DNA of 14,912 nt, taken from positions 1-14,912 of the forward strand of contig DIDN01000119.1 of assembly GCA_002418185.1 (NCBI GenBank), written 5' to 3'. Source of the stretch: Deltaproteobacteria bacterium UBA5799 (GTDB lineage Bacteria; Desulfobacterota; GWC2-55-46). A program made the position numbers and the translations under genes. The notes under the pieces were generated by a model. It saw nothing but the letters and a program-made list of their open reading frames with translations, ran no database searches and was not told the DNA's origin. Positions 6,301 through 12,915 of the stretch are shown here, piece after piece; within the stretch, counting starts at the first letter, position 1, and each line of letters opens with the position of its first letter.

Positions 6301-7524
6301 TTAGAACTTATGCGCGGCGTGAGCGCCTATACCGAATACGGCCTGCAAAAAGACCTCGCGGTTGGTTTCACCCCCTCCCAGGCTCCTGTCGTGGTTATAC
6401 TGGAGCCTGAGCCTCGTGAACTCGGAGGGGTTGTATTCGATTGCGGCAGTCGCCCTCCAGGGTGTCCTGAAGTCCTCTGATTGCCCATCGAGGACGTATT
6501 TGTCCTTAAAAAGCCCGAGGCCGTCGTATCTCGCGCCAAGCCTCCACCTGTCGACCTGGTAGACGGCCTGCACATAGTAGCCGTCCTGCTCCCTTTCAAG
6601 ATTCGATACATTCTCATCCGCGTCAGTAAAATCGCCGTCCTGGTCCCTGAAGAGGTATTCGGCCTGGAGCTTGAAGGCTTTCTTGTCGGAAAACGTCCAC
6701 TTATAGGTGAGTTCCAATCCCCAGAGCGTCGAGTCGCCCTCGAACCGAGTGTCTTCCTCGATGGTGCCGGTGTCGGTCTTGCCAAAGGCTACAGAAGGAC
6801 CGAAAAGGAGCGTGGACTTGTCGTCAAGGTCAAGAGACGCCTTCGCGAAAGCCGCATAGGCGCGCGGGCCGGTCGCGGCGTCCTCCCGGAAAAGCACCTC
6901 GTTCTCTCCCTGGAGCGCTTCAAACCCCAGCTCGGTGTAGAACGGCAGGGCCGGGAGGTACGTGACCTGGACTCCCTTTTCTATAAGACCCTCGCCGCCT
7001 AAAAAGGCACTGTACGGGAGCGGAGGGTCGGCGAAGTCCCAATTGTGGCGGTGCTGGCTATTGAGCCTGCCGAAGCCGCTCTTGAACTTGCCGCCCTTCA
7101 GCTGAAAGCCGGCGGGAAGCGACGTGGTCACGAAATAGGCCTCCTCAAGCTCGACTTCCTCTTCGGTCACTGGTATCGTGACGTAGAGGTTGAAATAGGG
7201 GTCCACGGGCGCGAAGAAGAAGAGCTCCGCCGATTCGAGGTTGAAGCCCTTCTTCGTTTCGAATTCCTCGTGCATATACCCGGAGATCTCCCGTTCCTCC
7301 AGCTCCGAAGGGGAGAGGTTCGAGCTGTAGAATAAGGTGTCGAGTATGAGCGATATGTTGGGGTTCATGAGAGCTGAGCCGCCGAAGACGCCCTTCGAGG
7401 AGAGCGCGTCCTGCTCTTTGGACTTGAGCGCTTCTTCAAGGTTCTTTATACGTGTCTCGATATCGTCGGCGTGCGTCGGAAATGCAAAAAGAGCTATTAA
7501 AAGAAAAGAGAGCAGATATTTCAC
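6301..7524 (-). CDS. Outer-membrane beta-barrel protein, metal-uptake associated
   Basis: A predicted outer-membrane channel of about 407 aa. It has a signal peptide (MKYLLSFLLIALFAFPTHA), a short coiled-coil-like stretch (IETRIKNLEEALKSKEQ), then many alternating amphipathic strands, ending in Phe as barrel proteins do. The segment FGRLNSQHRHNWDFADPPL (about 148-166) resembles a motif I recall from proteins annotated as zinc-regulated outer-membrane receptors beside ZnuABC genes. No TonB box or plug domain is evident, so it is more porin-like. The start is GTG at 7524, with GAGGAGG (7537-7531) six bases upstream. A TTG-initiated longer frame at 7539 would translate the Shine-Dalgarno itself as Arg-Arg. 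The role in metal entry is inferred from its neighbours. Confidence 0.8.
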   Translation of the reverse strand: MKYLLSFLLIALFAFPTHADDIETRIKNLEEALKSKEQDALSSKGVFGGSALMNPNISLILDTLFYSSNLSPSELEEREISGYMHEEFETKKGFNLESAELFFFAPVDPYFNLYVTIPVTEEEVELEEAYFVTTSLPAGFQLKGGKFKSGFGRLNSQHRHNWDFADPPLPYSAFLGGEGLIEKGVQVTYLPALPFYTELGFEALQGENEVLFREDAATGPRAYAAFAKASLDLDDKSTLLFGPSVAFGKTDTGTIEEDTRFEGDSTLWGLELTYKWTFSDKKAFKLQAEYLFRDQDGDFTDADENVSNLEREQDGYYVQAVYQVDRWRLGARYDGLGLFKDKYVLDGQSEDFRTPWRATAAIEYNPSEFTRLRLQYNHDRSLGGGETNREVFLQAVFGIGAHAAHKF

Positions 7525-7541
7525 GTTTGTCCTCCTCAACA

Positions 7542-7563
7542 GGGCTATAGATGCCCATAGCCC
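7542..7563 (-). promoter_or_regulatory. Hairpin or operator next to the barrel-gene Shine-Dalgarno
   Basis: A perfect 7-bp inverted repeat, GGGCTAT (7542-7548) and ATAGCCC (7557-7563), sits five bases upstream of the Shine-Dalgarno at 7537-7531. It could be a leader hairpin affecting ribosome access or a protein-binding dyad. It does not resemble a Zur box I know. A second tight hairpin, GCGGGC-GA-GCCCGC (7572-7585), lies beside it. No good promoter was found in the 7564-7644 gap. Confidence 0.35.
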
Positions 7564-7644
7564 GTCAATAGGCGGGCGAGCCCGCGCGTTTACGGATTAC
7601 TTCCGCAGCCGGCTATTGCGGTTATGCTGTTCTCTGCTGGAATT

Positions 7645-7908
7645 TCAGAAAATAGGAGGGGCCCTGACCCTTTTGCGGCTCAGGATTGGTACGGGCCTGT
7701 GTATGAAGAAGGCCGTGGATAGTACGAACAGTACGGATAAGGCCGGCGCCCACGACGCCAGGGTCGGCGCGACCGATTGGTGGTGCGAGGCAACGGCGCA
7801 TACCTGGCAGTCCTTGTGGACGGCCGCGTCCTCGTGATGATGCAGGCTCAGGCCGACCCCGGTAAAAAGGAAGAGGACGGCCAGGACTATAAGGAGCTGC
7901 CTTCTCAT
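7645..7908 (-). CDS. Small His/Cys-rich membrane protein, DUF2946-like
   Basis: An 87-aa protein with an N-terminal hydrophobic segment (about 4-20, signal anchor or signal peptide), a cluster of potential metal ligands, a second hydrophobic segment (about 53-70) and a basic tail ending RAPPIF. The ligand cluster is HHHED (about 23-27) followed by HKDCQVCAVASHHQS (about 31-45), with a CxxC pair flanked by His. This layout resembles the small DUF2946-type proteins I recall near metal or TonB uptake genes; the family assignment is from memory of the pattern. It is the first gene of the minus-strand metal cassette. A plausible job is metal binding or handover at the inner membrane, which is inference. 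It lacks a Shine-Dalgarno and lies 9 bases from its -10 box. Confidence 0.7.
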   Translation of the reverse strand: MRRQLLIVLAVLFLFTGVGLSLHHHEDAAVHKDCQVCAVASHHQSVAPTLASWAPALSVLFVLSTAFFIHRPVPILSRKRVRAPPIF

Positions 7909-7917
7909 GACCGGGCT

Positions 7918-7946
7918 ATTTTAGTTGACCAGGCCAGGGCTGTCAA
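7918..7946 (-). promoter_or_regulatory. Promoter of the metal-uptake cassette with a dyad
   Basis: On the minus strand, a perfect TTGACA (7946-7941) is followed after 17 bases by TAAAAT (7923-7918, 5/6 match). An inverted repeat TTGAC-12-GTCAA (plus-strand 7925-7929 and 7942-7946) overlaps the -35 box and spacer, a natural place for a repressor. The ATG at 7908 follows the -10 by 9 bases, leaving almost no 5' leader. Confidence 0.75.
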
Positions 7947-8002
7947 ACGGAATCGGAGGGCTCCTGCTGCAAAATGCCGATTACCAGCCCTGCCGGGCTT
8001 TC

Positions 8003-8128
8003 TTGACAATCCGACCTTGTGTGTTAGGGTTTTAAGTGAGAGCCGTTTGAACCCATGCGGCTCCGCGCCATTCCGTAGGAGCGCGCCCGCTCCGTATATC
8101 AGGCCTTTCGAATAGGAAAACCGGGGGT
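8003..8128 (+). promoter_or_regulatory. Probable nuo promoter and structured leader
   Basis: TTGACA (8003-8008) is a perfect -35 box. TAGGGT (8025-8030) after 16 bases keeps the first, second and last consensus bases of a -10 box. The leader of about 90 bases before nuoA holds two hairpins: GAGCCG (8040-8045) with CGGCTC (8058-8063), and GGAGCG (8078-8083) with CGCTCC (8088-8093). Neither is followed by a T-run, so they are not simple terminators. The region divides the divergent metal cassette from the nuo operon. Confidence 0.45.
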
Positions 8129-8542
8129 ATGTGCTTGAGCGCTGCTGCCCAATACGCACCGCTTTGGCCGCTTGCCGTGTATTTCGTGGCGGTAGTCATC
8201 CTCGTCGGGGCCATGCTCGTCCTCTCCCACGCGCTGGGTGAGCGGAGGCGGGGAAGGCTCACCTCCGTGCCCTATGAGTCGGGTGTCGTGGGCACCGGCT
8301 CGGCCCGCCTCCATTTCGACGTCAAGTTCTACATGGTCGCGATGTTCTTCGTCATCTTCGACATGGAGGCCGTTTTCGTGTTCGCCTGGGCCGTTTCGGC
8401 CCGCGAGGCCGGATGGGCCGGGTACATCGAGATGTTCATCTTCATATCCATACTTCTTGCCGCGCTCTTCTATCTATGGAGGCTCGGGGCACTCGAATGG
8501 GGCACCTCCATGAAGATAAGGAGAAAGATAGAGCCGCTCTGA
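8129..8542 (+). CDS. nuoA: NADH-quinone oxidoreductase subunit A
   Basis: A small membrane subunit of complex I that helps form the quinone-site region between the arms. The 137-aa protein has three hydrophobic segments (about 12-34, 66-86, 92-115). It contains the conserved first loop with PYESGV and the diagnostic run LHFDVKFYMVAMFFVIFDMEAVF, whose FDMEA acidic residues are conserved in NuoA. The ATG at 8129 has GGGGG almost adjacent, an awkward spacing. A TTG two codons later (8135) would place that GGGGG seven bases upstream and may be the real start. First gene of the nuo operon; nuoB follows after 19 bases. Confidence 0.95.
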   Translation: MCLSAAAQYAPLWPLAVYFVAVVILVGAMLVLSHALGERRRGRLTSVPYESGVVGTGSARLHFDVKFYMVAMFFVIFDMEAVFVFAWAVSAREAGWAGYIEMFIFISILLAALFYLWRLGALEWGTSMKIRRKIEPL

Positions 8543-8561
8543 AAGCTGAACGGGGGCGATA

Positions 8562-9173
8562 TTGCGACTGCGTGCCGAAGATGCTGGCTGGCCTCCCGGC
8601 GCGGAAGGGCCGCGCCGGAGCTATATCCTTACGAAGCTCGAGGACATGGTGGCCTGGGGGAGAAAAAATTCCCTCTGGCCGCTCAACTTCGGCCTTTCGT
8701 GCTGCTATATAGAGATGGCCGCAAGCATAACGAGCAGGCACGATATCGCGCGCTTCGGCTCCGAGGTCCTCCGCTCGAGCCCCAGGGAGGCCGACCTCAT
8801 GGTAGTGGCCGGCACGGTATTCGTAAAGGTCGCGCCCATGGTAAAGAGGGTATACGAGCAGATGATGGCCCCCAAATGGGTGATCTCAATGGGCTCCTGC
8901 GCCAATTCAGGAGGGATGTACGACATATACAGCGTCGTCCAGGGAGTCGACTCGATACTGCCGGTCGACGTCTACGTGCCGGGGTGCCCGCCCAGGCCCG
9001 AGGCGCTCACAGAGGGGCTCATCCTCCTGCAGGAGAAGATAGCCGCCGAGAGGAGGCCGGTTTCATGGATGTCCGGCGAGGTCGAGCCGGAAAGAAGGGA
9101 ACCTCCGGTCCTCAGGGAAAAAAAGCGCTGGAGAAAAGAGGCTACCACGCTAAGGGAGCCTGACGAGGTCTGA
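8562..9173 (+). CDS. nuoB: NADH-quinone oxidoreductase subunit B
   Basis: Carries the terminal iron-sulfur cluster N2 that hands electrons to quinone. The four Cys ligands are visible: adjacent C47-C48 in FGLSCCYIEM, C113 in MGSCANSGG and C142 in PGCPPRPEAL. At 203 aa it is longer than a minimal NuoB because of a charged C-terminal tail (about 165-203, rich in Glu and Arg). The start is probably TTG at 8562: an in-frame stop lies at 8547-8549, GGGGG (8552-8556) is correctly spaced, and the first in-frame ATG (8646) would cut into the conserved N-terminus. It is followed by an unusual 212-base gap before nuoCD. Confidence 0.95.
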   Translation: MRLRAEDAGWPPGAEGPRRSYILTKLEDMVAWGRKNSLWPLNFGLSCCYIEMAASITSRHDIARFGSEVLRSSPREADLMVVAGTVFVKVAPMVKRVYEQMMAPKWVISMGSCANSGGMYDIYSVVQGVDSILPVDVYVPGCPPRPEALTEGLILLQEKIAAERRPVSWMSGEVEPERREPPVLREKKRWRKEATTLREPDEV

Positions 9174-9385
9174 AAAATACCGGCAAGCTCTAAAAATTAA
9201 TTCTTTTCCCCGGACTCTGCGTAGTTACGGGAATAAAAATGCTCGCAGATTGTCATATATGCTCCGCTTTTTATTCACGGCCTTCCTTGACTGCGGGAAA
9301 AAATCTCTGATTTTTCAGAGGGATGCCATTAATTTACGCCCGTTTCGGCCATCTGTTCAGGCCCTTAAGCCTCCATCGGGGCAGC
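9174..9385 (+). other. AT-rich gap between nuoB and nuoCD
   Basis: A 212-base stretch inside the nuo operon, clearly richer in A and T than the surrounding genes. It contains A-runs, a perfect 6-bp hairpin CTCTGA-TTTT-TCAGAG (9305-9320) preceded by AAAAAAT, and isolated promoter-like hexamers (TTGTCA 9250-9255, TTGACT 9287-9292) without convincing partners. I see no recognisable gene. An upstream in-frame ATG at 9323 for nuoCD is judged unlikely. Confidence 0.6.
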
Positions 9386-11137
9386 ATGATTGTTTCCTCC
9401 AATATAATCCAGGACCTCGCATCCAGGTTCGGCGGGGGCTCGGTCGAGCCGCAGTCCACGGCCGACGACGTGCCGACCTTCTGGACCCCGAAGGAAAAGG
9501 TGCGAGAAGTGCTCGAGTACCTCAAGACCGGCGTCGAGGGCCCGTACAGGATGCTCTACGACTTGACGGCCATTGACGAGCGCACTCGACGCAAGCGCCA
9601 CGGTCAGCCCGAAAGCGATTTCACGGTCGTCTACCACCTTCTCTCCTTTGACCGTAACGAGGACCTGCGGGTGAAGGTCGCGCTCAAGGGCGAAAGCCCG
9701 TCCATACCCACTGCGACCGGGATATGGAGCTCGGCGAACTGGTATGAAAGGGAGCTATGGGACATGTTCGGCGTCCGGGCGGAAGGGCACCCGAACCTCC
9801 GGCGCATACTCATGCCGCCGACGTGGGAAGGGCACCCGCTACGCAAGGACCATCCGGCGCGGAGGACCGAAATGGAGAGGTACACCCTCCCGCTTGAAAA
9901 GGAGGTCAAGGAGGAGGCGGCGCTCGGGTTCGTGCCCAGGGAATGGGGTATATACAGGACGGAGGAGAACGGTACGGAGTTCATGTTCCTCAACATGGGC
10001 CCCCACCACCCGGGCACCCACGGCATATTCCGCATCATACTCGAGCTCGACGGCGAGGAGATAGTGAACGCCTTTCCGGATATCGGCTACCACCACCGCG
10101 GCGCCGAGAAGATGGGAGAGAGGCAGACCTGGCATACCTACATCCCGTATACCGACAGGATAGACTACCTGGCCGGGCCTCTTAACAACTTCCCGTACGT
10201 GCTCGCTGTCGAGCGGCTCGCGGGCATAGAGGTGCCCGAAAGGGCCAGGGTCGCCCGCGTGATGCTGGCCGAGCTCTTCCGCATAGCGAGCCACCTGGTC
10301 TGGTACGGGACGTTCGCGCAGGACCTGGGGCAGCTCACCCCGGTTTTCCTCACCTTCAACGACAGGGAGCGCGCCTACTCCATCATCGAGGCCATCGCCG
10401 GCTTCCGCATGCACCCGGCATGGTTCAGGGTAGGCGGGGTCCAGTCGGACCTCCCGAGGGGATGGGACAGGCTCGTGAGGGAGTTCATCGAATACCTTCC
10501 GCCGAGGCTCATGGAATACGAGAAGCTCATAATGGAAAACGCGATCGTGCGGGCGCGGACAAAGGGCATAGGCAGGCTCACCCTCGAGCAGGCGATCGAC
10601 TGGGGCGTAACGGGCCCGAACCTCCGCGCCTGCGGCATCGAGTGGGACTTCCGGAAGAAACGCCCCTATTCAGGCTATGAGCAGTTCGAGTTCGAAATAC
10701 CCATTGCCCATGAGGGCGACAGCTACGCAAGGGCTTCCGTACGGGTCGAGGAAATGCGCCAGAGCCTGAGGATAATGGAGCAGTGCCTTGAGAACATGCC
10801 CCCGGGGCCCTTTAAGAGCGACCACCCGCTCGCGACCCCGCCGAGGAAAGAGAGGACCATGCGGGACATCGAGACGCTTATCGGCCATTTCCTTTCCGTA
10901 AGCTGGGGCCCTGTCGTCCCGGCAGGGGAGGCCGCGGCGGGGACGGAGGCTGCAAAAGGCAACAACACCTATTACCTCGTAAGCGACGGCGACACCTCTT
11001 CATACAGGACCCGGATACGCACCCCGTCATTCCCGCACCTGCAGGCGCTGCCCTTGATGTGCAAGGGCTTCGAGATAGCCGACCTCATAGCCATTCTGGG
11101 GAGCATCGATTTCGTCATGGGAGACGTGGACCGCTAA
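9386..11137 (+). CDS. nuoCD: NADH-quinone oxidoreductase subunit C/D fusion
   Basis: Fuses the two connecting subunits that, with NuoB, form the quinone-reducing module. From the ATG at 9386 it is 583 aa. The NuoC part (about 1-170) ends in the hallmark ANWYERELWDMFGV, then HPNLRRILMP and HPLRKDHP. The NuoD part (about 195-583) begins FLNMGPHHPGTHG, continues IGYHHRGAEKMGE, and ends with the typical FEIADLIAILGSIDFVMGDVDR. This NuoC-linker-NuoD order is known from E. coli and other bacteria. The start is chosen because GGGG lies just upstream and the N-terminus then resembles NuoC; an ATG at 9323 adds 21 atypical residues. nuoE follows with a strong Shine-Dalgarno. Confidence 0.96.
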   Translation: MIVSSNIIQDLASRFGGGSVEPQSTADDVPTFWTPKEKVREVLEYLKTGVEGPYRMLYDLTAIDERTRRKRHGQPESDFTVVYHLLSFDRNEDLRVKVALKGESPSIPTATGIWSSANWYERELWDMFGVRAEGHPNLRRILMPPTWEGHPLRKDHPARRTEMERYTLPLEKEVKEEAALGFVPREWGIYRTEENGTEFMFLNMGPHHPGTHGIFRIILELDGEEIVNAFPDIGYHHRGAEKMGERQTWHTYIPYTDRIDYLAGPLNNFPYVLAVERLAGIEVPERARVARVMLAELFRIASHLVWYGTFAQDLGQLTPVFLTFNDRERAYSIIEAIAGFRMHPAWFRVGGVQSDLPRGWDRLVREFIEYLPPRLMEYEKLIMENAIVRARTKGIGRLTLEQAIDWGVTGPNLRACGIEWDFRKKRPYSGYEQFEFEIPIAHEGDSYARASVRVEEMRQSLRIMEQCLENMPPGPFKSDHPLATPPRKERTMRDIETLIGHFLSVSWGPVVPAGEAAAGTEAAKGNNTYYLVSDGDTSSYRTRIRTPSFPHLQALPLMCKGFEIADLIAILGSIDFVMGDVDR

Positions 11138-11146
11138 GGAGGGAGA

Positions 11147-11620
11147 GTGCTTTCCGACGAGGAGAGGCTTGAGATCGAGGAGGAGATAGGCCGCTACGCG
11201 CAGGAGCGGGCCGCCTCCGTCGAGGCGCTCATGTCAGTACAGCGGCGGAGGGGGTGGGTGGACGACGAAACGCTCGGCGAGGTCGCGTCCATGCTCGGCA
11301 TGAGCTTTGACGAGCTCGACGGCGTGGCTACCTTCTATAACCTCATATTCAGGAGTCCCGTGGGAAAGAACGTCATACTCCTGTGCGACACCATAAGCTG
11401 CATGGTAATGGGCTACGAGACGATACTGGCCCACCTGGAAGAAAAGCTCGGCATAAGGCTCGGCCAGACGACAGCCGACGGGCTCTTTACGCTCCTTCCC
11501 GTCCCGTGCCTCGGCGCGTGCGAACGCTCGCCGGTCATGATGGTGGGCGAGAAGCTCTTTCCGGGCCTCACTCCTGAGCGGGTCGACGAGATACTCAGGG
11601 AGCACGGATGGCGGGGATAG
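11147..11620 (+). CDS. nuoE: NADH-quinone oxidoreductase subunit E
   Basis: The thioredoxin-fold subunit of the NADH dehydrogenase module that holds the [2Fe-2S] cluster N1a. The 157-aa protein has an N-terminal helical bundle (about 1-68, with DELDGVATFYNLIF) and the four cluster ligands C80 and C85 (CDTISC), C121 and C125 (CLGAC). The start is GTG at 11147, preceded by AAGGAGGGA, the best Shine-Dalgarno in the operon. Its last 13 bases overlap the nuoF start. Confidence 0.96.
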   Translation: MLSDEERLEIEEEIGRYAQERAASVEALMSVQRRRGWVDDETLGEVASMLGMSFDELDGVATFYNLIFRSPVGKNVILLCDTISCMVMGYETILAHLEEKLGIRLGQTTADGLFTLLPVPCLGACERSPVMMVGEKLFPGLTPERVDEILREHGWRG

Positions 11621-12915
11621 CCGAAAAGCCGCTCACCGGGAACCTGAGGCTGGACGGCGAGGCCCCGGATATAAAAGAGTACGAGGGGCGCGGCGGCTAC
11701 GAGGCGTTACGCAAGGCGCTCAAGACGGCCCCTTCGGAGATACAGAAGGAGGTAAAGGAGGCGAACCTCCGGGGCAGGGGCGGCGCAGGCTTCAATACCG
11801 GCCTCAAGTGGAGCTTCGTTCCCATGGGGGAGGACGCCCCGCGCCCGAAGTACCTCATAGCCAACGCGGACGAGATGGAGCCCGGCACCTTCAAGGACAG
11901 GCTCCTCCTTGAGCGGAACCCGCACCTTGTAATAGAGGGCATGATAATTGCCTCTTTCGCAATCGAGGCGGATGCGGCATTCGTCTTTCTCCGCTGGGAG
12001 TACGCCCTTGCGGCAAAACGCATGAGGAAGGCCATTGCAGAGGCGTACGGGAAAGGCTATTTAGGCAGGGACATACTCGGCTCGGGCTTCGGCCTTGAAA
12101 TGCGCGTACACGTGAGCGCAGGCCGATACATTTGCGGCGAGGAGACGGCCCTTTTGAACGCGCTCGAAGGCAGGCGGGCCATACCGCGGTCAAAGCCGCC
12201 CTTCCCGCAGACGAGCGGCCTCTGGGGCATGCCCACGGTCGTCAATAACGTGGAGACCCTCTCGAACGTGCCGCCCATAATCTCCGGCGGGGCGGAATGG
12301 TACAAGGGGCTCAGCCGCTCCGAGGACGGCGGCACCAAGCTCTACGGCGTAAGCGGCAGGGTAAGGAGGCCGGGGCTATGGGAACTCCCGATGGGCACGA
12401 GCGCGCGCGAGATACTGGAAGAGCACGCGGGCGGCATGGCGGACGGGTTCAGGTTCCGGTGCCTCATCCCCGGAGGGGCCTCGACGGAGTTCATCTGCGA
12501 GGAAGGCCTTGACGTAAAGATGGACTTCGATTCGGTCCGGAAGGCCGGGAGCAGGCTCGGCACGGGCACCATGATAGTCCTCGACCAGAGCGTCTGCCCG
12601 GTAGCGGCGCTCTATAACATCGAGAGGTTCTTCGCCCAGGAGTCCTGCGGCTGGTGCACCCCCTGCCGGGAAGGGCTCCCGTGGGTCGCCAGGCTCATTA
12701 AGGCGATCGAGGACGGAGCTGGGGAGCCGGGCGACATTGAAGTGCTCCTTGAGCATACGGACTCGCTCTGGATGGGCAAGACCTACTGCGCCCTGGCGCC
12801 AGGGGCAATGGAGCCCCTTAAGAGCGGGCTCGACATCTTCCGTGAGGACTTCGAGCGGCACATCAACGAAAAAGGCTGCCCCTGGAAAAAGGACCGGAGG
12901 CGGAGAGATGCCTAA
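11608..12915 (+). CDS. nuoF: NADH-quinone oxidoreductase subunit F
   Basis: Binds NADH and FMN and passes electrons through cluster N3. The 435-aa protein shows the FMN/NADH region LRGRGGAGFNTGLKW (about 53-67), the NADEMEPGTFKDR block (about 91-103), GRYICGEETALLNALEG (about 172-188) and the C-terminal cluster ligands C347, C350 and C353 (SCGWCTPCREG) with C394 (TYCALAPGA). Length and order match NuoF. It overlaps nuoE by 13 bp and nuoG by 8 bp (ATGCCTAA at 12908-12915), indicating coupled translation of the E-F-G module. Confidence 0.97.
   Translation: MAGIAEKPLTGNLRLDGEAPDIKEYEGRGGYEALRKALKTAPSEIQKEVKEANLRGRGGAGFNTGLKWSFVPMGEDAPRPKYLIANADEMEPGTFKDRLLLERNPHLVIEGMIIASFAIEADAAFVFLRWEYALAAKRMRKAIAEAYGKGYLGRDILGSGFGLEMRVHVSAGRYICGEETALLNALEGRRAIPRSKPPFPQTSGLWGMPTVVNNVETLSNVPPIISGGAEWYKGLSRSEDGGTKLYGVSGRVRRPGLWELPMGTSAREILEEHAGGMADGFRFRCLIPGGASTEFICEEGLDVKMDFDSVRKAGSRLGTGTMIVLDQSVCPVAALYNIERFFAQESCGWCTPCREGLPWVARLIKAIEDGAGEPGDIEVLLEHTDSLWMGKTYCALAPGAMEPLKSGLDIFREDFERHINEKGCPWKKDRRRRDA

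Noticed and set aside
7986..8004. AGCCC-TGCC-GGGCT stem followed by TTTCTT, terminator-like on the plus strand
   Set aside because: The stem is only 5 bp and no plus-strand gene lies upstream to terminate. It may be chance just before the nuo -35 box.
9323..9385. Upstream ATG extending NuoCD by 21 residues
   Set aside because: The ATG directly abuts its only purine-rich stretch, the added residues do not resemble NuoC, and ATG 9386 has a better-placed GGGG.
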